Of a stretch of DNA of 5,245 nt, positions 1 to 5,245 are shown piece after piece; within the stretch, counting starts at the first letter, position 1; every line of letters begins with the position of its first letter. Made by a program: the position numbers and the translations under genes. The notes under the pieces were generated by a model, which worked only from the letters and a program-made list of their open reading frames with translations, did not search any database and was not told where the DNA came from. This DNA comes from an uncultured Bacteroidales bacterium (GTDB lineage Bacteria > Bacteroidota > Bacteroidia > Bacteroidales > P3): the NCBI GenBank assembly GCA_947179195.1, contig CAMXAS010000095.1, positions 1 to 5,245 of the forward strand, in the 5' to 3' direction.

Positions 1-1
1 C

Positions 2-40
2 GGCGACCGCGTCTCGGTAAAACGGGTCGTAAGACGGTAA
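2..40 (+). CDS. C-terminal end of an unidentified upstream gene (partial)
   Basis: The frame starting at base 2 is open from the window edge and reads GDRVSVKRVVRR, then TAA at 38-40. Its third codon positions are mostly G or C, as in the downstream genes. The stop lies 20 bases before a strong + strand intrinsic terminator, which is the usual arrangement for a gene end. The tail is strongly basic. Twelve residues are too few to assign a family. The frame beginning at base 1 also stays open, to a TGA at 154-156, but it would have to run through the terminator, so I prefer the shorter frame. Both the existence of the gene and the choice of frame are inferences. Confidence 0.45.
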   Translation, partial: GDRVSVKRVVRR

Positions 41-60
41 CGCCGAATCGGTTTTGGGGT

Positions 61-93
61 AAGGGCGGTCGCAAGGCCGCCCTTTTTGTTTTT
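61..93 (+). terminator. Intrinsic (Rho-independent) terminator of the upstream gene
   Basis: Bases 61-70 (AAGGGCGGTC) pair with 75-84 (GGCCGCCCTT) in a 10-bp stem that has only one G-U pair. The stem is closed by a GCAA tetraloop of the stable GNRA class. A T-rich run follows at 83-93, interrupted by a single G at 88. The T run exists only on the + strand side, so termination is of rightward transcription from the gene ending at 40. It separates that gene from the ffh cluster. Confidence 0.93.
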
Positions 94-108
94 ACGCTCA
101 ACTTCTTT

Positions 109-145
109 CTATCTTTACTCGCCGCTACGCGGCTCGTGAAGATAG
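109..145 (+). repeat. Imperfect inverted repeat / hairpin in the intergenic region
   Basis: CTATCTTTAC (109-118) pairs with GTGAAGATAG (136-145) over 10 bp with one G-U. A symmetric 2x2 mismatch (TC facing TC) follows, then a 5-bp GC stem GCCGC/GCGGC (121-125 with 129-133) with a TAC triloop. In RNA of the + strand the stem can extend outward through pairs between 103-108 and 146-151, four of which are G-U. No T run follows on the + strand, so it does not look like a second terminator. Its role is unknown. It could be an intergenic repeat of the REP type or part of a small RNA. Confidence 0.6.
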
Positions 146-226
146 GAGGGGAGTGATAAAAACAGAGTACGACTTTTGCATTGTTATGAGGAAATTCGCG
201 GAACTTATTCGTCATCAACGTAAAAA

Positions 227-255
227 TGTGTGAACTCACATTGTTCGTTCACACA
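227..255. repeat. Perfect 9-bp inverted repeat with 11-base loop
   Basis: TGTGTGAAC (227-235) is the exact reverse complement of GTTCACACA (247-255), separated by an 11-base loop. The left arm also forms a short competing palindrome with the loop (TGTG at 227-230 with CACA at 237-240). It could be an RNA stem or the two half-sites of a dimeric DNA-binding protein. Nothing in the sequence decides between these. Confidence 0.6.
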
Positions 256-266
256 ACGCATACTTC

Positions 267-307
267 GACGGCACAATCTACAAAATGAATTTTGCGCTTC
301 TGCCGTC
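267..307. repeat. Nested inverted repeat
   Basis: GACGGCA (267-273) pairs with TGCCGTC (301-307). Inside it lies the palindrome CAAAAT-GA-ATTTTG (281-294), which as RNA gives a 5-bp stem with a UGAA loop. The two stems are separated by an unpaired interior loop of 7 and 6 bases. It sits inside the long-range repeat 217-227/334-344. Confidence 0.55.
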
Positions 308-350
308 TCGTAATGCTGCGGCCTGCGGCCTTTATTTTTACGTTATAATA

Positions 351-382
351 TTTGTTTCTACGCTATCCTTTTGCTAAATTTG
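351..382 (+). promoter_or_regulatory. Bacteroidota-type promoter for the ffh cluster
   Basis: TTTG at 351-354 is followed after exactly 20 bases by TAAATTTG at 375-382. Established knowledge for the Bacteroidota primary sigma factor is a -33 TTTG and a -7 TAnnTTTG box at about this spacing; both boxes match fully here. Transcription would start near 387-391, leaving a 5' leader of only about 12-16 bases before the ffh ATG at 403. That leader is AT-rich and has no Shine-Dalgarno sequence, as is common in the phylum. The start point is inferred. Confidence 0.82.
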
Positions 383-402
383 CAAGATAATATATTGTTT
401 TT

Positions 403-1725
403 ATGTTTGAAAATCTTTCGGATAAGTTAGACCGGGCATTCAAGGTGCTCAAAGGGCAGGGCCGGATTACCGAAATCAACGTGGCGGAAACGTTGAAGGA
501 AGTCCGCCGCGCGCTCTTGGATGCCGACGTCAGTTTCAAGATAGCCAAGCAGTTTACGGATACGGTCAAGGAAAAGGCCTTGGGCATGAACGTGCTGACG
601 GCCGTTTCGCCGGGGCAGATGATGGTCAAACTCGTCCACGACGAGATGACGGCCCTGATGGGCGGCACCGAAGCCGAACTCAACCTGAAAACCACGCCGG
701 CGGTCATCCTCATGGCGGGTCTGCAAGGTTCCGGTAAAACGACGCATTCGGCCAAGCTGGCCCTGTACCTCAAACAGAAAAAAGGCAAGAAAGTGTTGCT
801 GACGGCTTGCGACGTCTATCGTCCGGCGGCCATCGACCAGCTCAAGACGCTGGGCGCGCAGATCGGCACCGAGGTGTATAGCGAGCCGGACGAGAAAAAT
901 CCCGTCAAGATAGCCGAACACGCGGTGCGTTACGCCAAGGAGAACGCGTTTCAGGTCGTGATTGTCGATACGGCCGGCCGTTTGGCCGTGGACGAGGAGA
1001 TGATGGACGAAATCAGCCGCATCAAGGCGGCGGTTCATCCGCAGGAAACGCTGTTCGTCGTCGATGCGATGACGGGGCAGGATGCCGTCAATACGGCCAA
1101 GGCGTTTTACGACCGCTTGCAGTACGAGGGCGTGATTCTGACCAAGTTGGACGGCGACACACGCGGCGGTGCGGCCTTGACGATACGGGCGGCCGTGCAG
1201 GTGCCGGTCAAGTTCGTGGGCGTGGGCGAGAAGATGGAGGCCTTGGACGTGTTCTATCCCTCGCGTATGGCCGACCGGATTTTGGGCATGGGCGACATCG
1301 TTTCGCTCGTGGAAAAGGCGCAGGAGCAGTTCGACGAAGAGGAAGCGCGCCGCCTGCAAAAGAAGTTCCGCACCAATGATTTCAATTTCGACGATTTCTA
1401 CAAGCAGATACAGCAGATCAAGAAGATGGGCAACATCAAGGATCTGATGGGCATGATTCCCGGCATGGGCAAGATGATTAAGGATGTGGATATCGACGAC
1501 GATGCGTTCAAGTACGTGGAGGCCATGATTTGTTCGATGACGCCCTACGAACGCGCCAACCCGCAGGTGCTCAACGCGCCGCGCCGCAAACGGATTGCCG
1601 ACGGGAGCGGCACCGATTTGGCGCAGGTCAACAAACTCATCAAGCAGTTGGAAGACACGAAGAAGGTGATGAAGACGGTGAGCAAGATGAAGCCGGGCGC
1701 CCGTCCTAATTTCCGCATGAGATAG
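403..1725 (+). CDS. ffh: Signal recognition particle GTPase Ffh (SRP54)
   Basis: Ffh binds SRP RNA and the signal sequence of nascent membrane and exported proteins. With its receptor FtsY, it delivers ribosomes to the Sec translocon at the inner membrane, hydrolysing GTP. The 440 residues fit the usual family length. The N domain (about 1-90) opens with MFENLSDKLD, typical of the family and decisive for the start. The G domain (about 98-295) shows the P-loop GLQGSGKTT (106-114), the SRP-specific TACDVYRPAA (134-143), DTAGR (189-193), TKLDGD (247-252) and GVGE (273-276). The M domain (about 296-440) has ten methionines, including a cluster at 342-358, and the RNA-binding helix-loop-helix SMTPYER...RRKRIADGSGT (378-404). 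Position 393 is Pro, where Ser is usual. It is the first gene of the cluster, directly behind the promoter at 351-382. Confidence 0.98.
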   Translation: MFENLSDKLDRAFKVLKGQGRITEINVAETLKEVRRALLDADVSFKIAKQFTDTVKEKALGMNVLTAVSPGQMMVKLVHDEMTALMGGTEAELNLKTTPAVILMAGLQGSGKTTHSAKLALYLKQKKGKKVLLTACDVYRPAAIDQLKTLGAQIGTEVYSEPDEKNPVKIAEHAVRYAKENAFQVVIVDTAGRLAVDEEMMDEISRIKAAVHPQETLFVVDAMTGQDAVNTAKAFYDRLQYEGVILTKLDGDTRGGAALTIRAAVQVPVKFVGVGEKMEALDVFYPSRMADRILGMGDIVSLVEKAQEQFDEEEARRLQKKFRTNDFNFDDFYKQIQQIKKMGNIKDLMGMIPGMGKMIKDVDIDDDAFKYVEAMICSMTPYERANPQVLNAPRRKRIADGSGTDLAQVNKLIKQLEDTKKVMKTVSKMKPGARPNFRMR

Positions 1726-1758
1726 ATAAGTATATATAAAGACGTAAAACCAGCATAA

Positions 1759-2640
1759 ATGAAAATCATAGACGGTAAAGCAATCAGCGAAACCATCAAG
1801 AAAGAAATCGCGACCGAAGTGGCCGCGCTCATAGACGCCGGCAAACGGGCGCCCCATATGGCGGCCATCATCGTCGGCCACGACGGCGCGAGCGAGACCT
1901 ATGTCGCCAGCAAGGAGAAGAACTGCCGCTTGGTCGGCATGACGTCTTCGGTATATCGTTACGAGGAAAACATCAGCGAGGCCGATTTGTTGGCCGCCGT
2001 GGAATTCCTGAACAACGACCCCGATGTGGACGGCTTCATCGTGCAGCTGCCGTTGCCGAAGCATATAGACGAAAACAAGGTTATCGCGGCCATCCGGCCC
2101 GACAAGGACATAGACGGCTTCCATCCCTGCAACATGGGCAAGCTCGTGTTGGGACAGGATACGTTTATCCCGGCCACGCCCTGCGGCATTATGGAACTGT
2201 TGAAACGCGCCGATGTCGAGACGGCGGGCAAACACTGCGTCGTCATAGGCCGTAGCCATATCGTGGGCACGCCCATGGCGCTGCTCATGTCGCGCAATTC
2301 GTCGCACGCCAACGCTACGGTCACGATGTGCCACAGCAAGACGCCCGACCTGAAAGCCATGACGACGCAGGCCGACATCCTGATTGCGGCCGTCGGTAAG
2401 CCCGAGATGGTCAAGGGCGACATGGTCAAGGAAGGGGCGGTTATCGTGGACGTGGGCGTTCACCGGATTCCGGACCCCACGAAAGCCAGCGGCTTCAAAC
2501 TGGTCGGCGACGTGGATTTCGCGTCGGTTTCGCCCAAGTGCAGCGCCATTACCCCGGTGCCGGGCGGCGTCGGCCCGATGACGATTGCGGCCCTGCTCAT
2601 GAACACGATGAAAGCTTACCATATCCATACCGCCAAATAG
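1759..2640 (+). CDS. folD: Bifunctional methylenetetrahydrofolate dehydrogenase / methenyltetrahydrofolate cyclohydrolase FolD
   Basis: This cytosolic enzyme interconverts 5,10-methylene-, 5,10-methenyl- and 10-formyl-tetrahydrofolate, supplying one-carbon units for purines and formyl-Met-tRNA. The protein has 293 residues, a normal length. The catalytic segment GASETYVASKEK (43-54) holds the conserved Tyr48 and Lys52; the substrate-site motifs VQLPLP (95-100) and DKDIDGFHP (115-123) follow. The Rossmann part carries VIGRSHIVGTPM (162-173) and CHSKT (191-195). By comparison with the human enzyme, Arg165 and Ser193 suggest NADP use; this is an inference. The C-terminal signature TPVPGGVGPMT spans 265-275. 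The start MKIIDGKAIS is canonical; the upstream bases are AT-rich without a Shine-Dalgarno sequence. It lies 33 bases after ffh with no promoter or terminator visible between, so co-transcription is likely. Confidence 0.97.
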   Translation: MKIIDGKAISETIKKEIATEVAALIDAGKRAPHMAAIIVGHDGASETYVASKEKNCRLVGMTSSVYRYEENISEADLLAAVEFLNNDPDVDGFIVQLPLPKHIDENKVIAAIRPDKDIDGFHPCNMGKLVLGQDTFIPATPCGIMELLKRADVETAGKHCVVIGRSHIVGTPMALLMSRNSSHANATVTMCHSKTPDLKAMTTQADILIAAVGKPEMVKGDMVKEGAVIVDVGVHRIPDPTKASGFKLVGDVDFASVSPKCSAITPVPGGVGPMTIAALLMNTMKAYHIHTAK

Positions 2641-2649
2641 CCTATTGCG

Positions 2650-4077
2650 ATGACACTCATAAAATCCGTATCCGGTATCCGCGGCACGGTCGGCGGCCGC
2701 ACGGGCGACAACCTCACGCCCTTGGATGCCGTCAAGTTCACGACGGCTTACGCGGCCTTCCTCAAACAGCGTTTTCCCGGCCGCCGGCTCAAAGTGGTGG
2801 TGGGCCGCGACGCCCGTATCTCCGGGCCGATGGTGCAGTCGCTCGTCAACGGCACGCTCATGGGCATGGGCGTGGACGTGGTCGATTTGGGACTGACCAC
2901 GACGCCGACGATAGAACTGTTGGTGACCGAACATCAGGCCTGCGGCGGCATCATGCTCACGGCCAGCCATAACCCCGTGATGTGGAACGCGCTCAAATTG
3001 CTCAACGCCGAGGGCGAGTTCCTCAATGCCGAGGAGGGCGCCGAAGTCGTGCGCCGTTCGGAAAATCTCGACGAGACCGTGTACGCGGCCGTGGAGGATT
3101 TGGGCGGCATCGAACGGGATGCGGCTTCCATCGAAAAACATATCGCCAAGGTGGTGGCGCTTAAAGACGTGGACGTGCCCGCCATCAAGGCGGCCGGCTT
3201 CAAACTCGTCGTCGATCCGGTCAATTCCACGGGCAGTCTGGCCATCCCGACCCTGCTCAAGGCCTTGGGCGTGGAACAGGTCGAGGTCATCAACGGCGAG
3301 GCCGACGGCCGTTTCGCGCATAACCCCGAACCCTTGGCCGCGCATCTGACCGGCTTGTCGGAGGCGGTCCGCAGCCACAAGGCGGACGCGGGCATCGCGG
3401 TCGATCCGGACGTGGACCGTTTGGCGTTCATGTGCGAGGACGGCGTGCTGTACGGCGAGGAATATACGCTGGTGACGGTGGCCGACTATATCCTGTCGTT
3501 GCGGTCGGGCGCGGCGGTTTCCAACCTGTCTTCTTCGCGCGCGTTGCGCGATGTGGCCGAACAATACGGCGGCCGTTACGCGGCATCGGTCGTGGGCGAG
3601 GTGCACGTCGTGGCCAAGATGAAGGCCGAACGGGCCGTTATCGGCGGGGAGGGCAACGGCGGTGTCATCTATCCGCCCCTGCATTACGGCCGTGACGCGC
3701 TCGTGGGCGTGGCCCTGTTCCTGACGCATTGGGCGCATCTGCGTGCCGCGCAGGGCGGTCGGCTCAGCCTGAGCGAACTCAAGAAACGTTATCCCGACTA
3801 TACGATTGCCAAACACAAGATGGAACTGACGCCCGGCGCCGACATCCCGGCCCTGCTGGCGGGTTTGGAACGGCAGTTCCAGGGCGCGTCGGAAGCCGTG
3901 GAAATCTGCAAGGAAGACGGCCTTAAAATCAGTTTCCCCGCGCGTAAGGAGTGGGTGCACCTGCGCAAGTCGAACACCGAACCCATTATCCGCATATATG
4001 CGGAGAGCGCGACGGAGGAAAAGGCGTTGGCCTTGGCCGAAGACATGATAGAACGCATCAAAAATCAAAACATATGA
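2650..4077 (+). CDS. glmM: Alpha-D-phosphohexomutase, probable phosphoglucosamine mutase GlmM
   Basis: Members of this family move a phosphate between C6 and C1 of a hexose. GlmM converts glucosamine-6-phosphate to glucosamine-1-phosphate for UDP-GlcNAc, the precursor of peptidoglycan and LPS. The 475 residues cover all four family domains. An N-terminal SGIRGTVGG (8-16) is followed by the active-site loop TASHNP (104-109) with phospho-acceptor Ser106. The Mg-binding DPDVDR (252-257) has Asp252, 254 and 256. The sugar-binding loop is GGEGNGG (332-338) and the C-terminal phosphate-binding loop is RKSNTEP (439-445). The sugar loop differs from the GEQSGH of proteobacterial GlmM, so a phosphomannomutase or phosphoglucomutase activity cannot be excluded. 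Family membership is near certain; the substrate is less so. It starts 9 bases after folD, without a Shine-Dalgarno sequence, and its TGA overlaps the pgk start. Confidence 0.93.
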   Translation: MTLIKSVSGIRGTVGGRTGDNLTPLDAVKFTTAYAAFLKQRFPGRRLKVVVGRDARISGPMVQSLVNGTLMGMGVDVVDLGLTTTPTIELLVTEHQACGGIMLTASHNPVMWNALKLLNAEGEFLNAEEGAEVVRRSENLDETVYAAVEDLGGIERDAASIEKHIAKVVALKDVDVPAIKAAGFKLVVDPVNSTGSLAIPTLLKALGVEQVEVINGEADGRFAHNPEPLAAHLTGLSEAVRSHKADAGIAVDPDVDRLAFMCEDGVLYGEEYTLVTVADYILSLRSGAAVSNLSSSRALRDVAEQYGGRYAASVVGEVHVVAKMKAERAVIGGEGNGGVIYPPLHYGRDALVGVALFLTHWAHLRAAQGGRLSLSELKKRYPDYTIAKHKMELTPGADIPALLAGLERQFQGASEAVEICKEDGLKISFPARKEWVHLRKSNTEPIIRIYAESATEEKALALAEDMIERIKNQNI

Positions 4078-5245
4078 AAACAATCGAACAAGGCCGTTTC
4101 GACGGCAAGAAAGTATTGGTACGTTGCGATTTCAACGTGCCCATCGATGCCTCGGGCCGCATCACGGACGAAACCCGTATCCGGGAGAGTCTGCCCACAT
4201 TGAAAGCCCTTTTGGAACAAGGCGCGGCCTTGATTCTCATGTCGCATCTCGGCCGTCCGGCCGGTACCGGTTTCGAGGCCGACTACAGCCTCGCGCCTGT
4301 GGCCGCCCGTCTGAAAGAGGTGTTGGGTCGCCCCGTACAGTTCAACCAGGACGTATTTACCGAAAAGACCGTGCAGGCCGCGGCCGGCTTGAAAGGCGGC
4401 GACGTGCTGCTGTTGGAGAACCTGCGTTTCACCAAGGCCGAAACCAAGGGCGACGAAGCCTTTGCGCGTTATTTGGCCGATTTGGGCGACGCCTATGTGA
4501 ACGACGCTTTCGGTACGGCGCACCGCGCCCACGCTTCGACGGCCGTCATCGCCAAATTCTTCCCCACCGAAAAGTATGCGGGCAAGCTGTTGGCGCACGA
4601 GGTGGAAAACCTTGAAAAACTGTTGCACCACGCCGCGCATCCGTTTACGGCCGTGATCGGCGGCTCCAAGGTGTCGAGCAAAATCGACGTGTTGAAGAAC
4701 CTGATTGACCGGGTCGATAACATGATTATCGGCGGCGGTATGGCCTATACGTTCATCAAGGCGATGGGCGGTAAAATCGGCCGTTCGCTTTGCGAGGACG
4801 ACAAGATGGATGTGGCGCGCGAGGTCATGGCGGCCTGCGAGAAGAAAGGCGTCAAACTCTATCTGCCGAAAGACACGGTTTGCGCCGACGATTTCAAGAA
4901 CGAGGCCAACCGTCAGTGCGTGCCCACGATGGCCATTCCCGACGGCTGGGAAGGTATGGACATCGGCCCCGAAACGCGCGCGATGTTCGAGACGGTCATA
5001 GCCAGTTCGGCTTCGGTGCTTTGGAACGGCCCGTTGGGTGTTTTCGAGATGCCGAACTTCCAGGCCGGTACGTTGCAAATCGGCAAGGCCATCGGCGAAG
5101 CCACCAAGAAAGGCGCTTATTCGGCCGTGGGCGGCGGGGATTCCGTAGCGGCCGCCAACCAGTTGGGCTTGGCCAAGGATTTGAGCTATGTCTCCACGGG
5201 CGGTGGCGCCATGCTGGAATATTTGGAAGGCAAGGTGTTGCCCGG
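4074..5245 (+). CDS. pgk: Phosphoglycerate kinase (3' end cut by the window)
   Basis: Pgk catalyses ATP formation from 1,3-bisphosphoglycerate and ADP in glycolysis, and the reverse in gluconeogenesis, in the cytosol. The frame is open from ATG 4074 to the window edge: 390 full codons and two extra bases. The N-terminal half binds phosphoglycerate: RCDFNVP (17-23), Arg35, SHLGRP (57-62), ENLRF (115-119) and NDAFGTAHRAHAST (143-156). The nucleotide half shows GGSKVSSK (196-203), LWNGPLGVFE (316-325), the phosphate-binding GGGDS (353-357) and STGGGAMLEYLEGK (374-387). The family normally ends shortly after this last motif, so probably only a few residues are missing. The ATG overlaps the mutase stop by four bases (ATGA, 4074-4077), which usually means translational coupling and shared transcription. 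No truncation or frameshift is seen within the window. Confidence 0.97.
   Translation, partial: MKTIEQGRFDGKKVLVRCDFNVPIDASGRITDETRIRESLPTLKALLEQGAALILMSHLGRPAGTGFEADYSLAPVAARLKEVLGRPVQFNQDVFTEKTVQAAAGLKGGDVLLLENLRFTKAETKGDEAFARYLADLGDAYVNDAFGTAHRAHASTAVIAKFFPTEKYAGKLLAHEVENLEKLLHHAAHPFTAVIGGSKVSSKIDVLKNLIDRVDNMIIGGGMAYTFIKAMGGKIGRSLCEDDKMDVAREVMAACEKKGVKLYLPKDTVCADDFKNEANRQCVPTMAIPDGWEGMDIGPETRAMFETVIASSASVLWNGPLGVFEMPNFQAGTLQIGKAIGEATKKGAYSAVGGGDSVAAANQLGLAKDLSYVSTGGGAMLEYLEGKVLP

Larger units (their letters stand above)
217..344. other. Multi-branch inverted-repeat region of unknown function
   Basis: AACGTAAAAAT (217-227) is perfectly complementary to ATTTTTACGTT (334-344). These arms enclose at least two further stems, one at 227-255 and one at 267-307, and a small GGCC-TGC-GGCC hairpin at 320-330. 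Base 227 can pair with either 334 or 255, not both. The layout, a closing stem around several hairpins, resembles a structured RNA or a folded intergenic repeat. I recognise no known RNA family: the conserved apical loop of SRP RNA is absent, and I see no tmRNA or riboswitch signature. The region lies upstream of the predicted ffh promoter, so if it is transcribed the transcript comes from elsewhere. This is structure seen in the bases; function is not established. Confidence 0.5.

Noticed and set aside
1..156. Frame from base 1 as the end of the upstream gene
   Set aside because: It would read through the strong terminator at 61-93 and the hairpin at 109-145 to a TGA at 154-156. The frame ending at 40 fits the terminator spacing better.
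318..340. A second terminator: GGCC-TGC-GGCC hairpin followed by TTTATTTTTA
   Set aside because: The stem is only 4 bp with a triloop and the T run is interrupted, so it is too weak to call, although it might matter if the 217-344 region is transcribed.
89..402. SRP RNA (ffs) gene next to ffh
   Set aside because: The conserved apical hairpin with a GGAA-type loop and its flanking asymmetric bulge is not present on either strand in the gap.
363..788. A 141-codon - strand frame over the ffh promoter and 5' end
   Set aside because: It overlaps the promoter and the N and G domains of a clear ffh, and the translation resembles no family I know.
1726..1758. Internal promoter between ffh and folD
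   Set aside because: The spacer is AT-rich (TATATATAAAG), but it lacks both TAnnTTTG and a correctly spaced TTTG.
427..4083. A 1218-codon open frame on the - strand across ffh, folD and glmM
   Set aside because: It lies exactly in register with the three genes, runs across their junctions, and its translation is rich in His and Arg without any recognisable motif. It follows from the absence of TTA, CTA and TCA codons in the sense genes, whose family motifs are complete.
4065..5078. A 337-codon open frame on the - strand opposite pgk
   Set aside because: Same cause: it is in register with pgk, which shows all family motifs. No promoter or motif supports the - strand frame.

Overview
The window looks like a chromosomal housekeeping segment from a moderately GC-rich member of the Bacteroidota, most plausibly an Alistipes-like (Rikenellaceae) lineage. 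The support is a promoter matching the Bacteroidota consensus (TTTG, 20 bases, TAAATTTG) just upstream of the first complete gene, AT-rich start regions without Shine-Dalgarno sequences, and protein sequences resembling those of this phylum. The family-level placement is an inference from sequence character and memory, not from a search.

Layout: positions 1-40 probably hold the last codons of an unidentified + strand gene, closed by a very clear intrinsic terminator at 61-93. A gap of about 360 bases follows (41-402). It is AT-richer than the genes and unusually rich in inverted repeats: a 37-base hairpin at 109-145, and a nested multi-branch arrangement at 217-344 in which a perfect 11-bp long-range stem encloses further hairpins. 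The promoter at 351-382 lies just after this region, so the inverted repeats fall outside the main transcript that it predicts. That part of the window is not explained by any gene.

From 403 to the end, four + strand genes are packed tightly: ffh (signal recognition particle GTPase, 403-1725), folD (one-carbon folate enzyme, 1759-2640), a glmM-type phosphohexomutase (2650-4077) and pgk (phosphoglycerate kinase, 4074 to beyond the window end). Gaps are 33 and 9 bases, and the last pair overlaps by 4 bases (ATGA). I see no internal promoter or terminator, so they probably form one transcript.

The four products act in separate core processes: membrane protein targeting; methylene- and formyl-tetrahydrofolate for purines and formyl-Met; amino-sugar phosphate for peptidoglycan and LPS; and glycolytic ATP formation. 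Their grouping therefore looks like growth-linked co-expression and not a single pathway. I see no sign of a defence system, mobile gene or CRISPR array. The stretch most deserving of a second look is the structured gap at 89-344.
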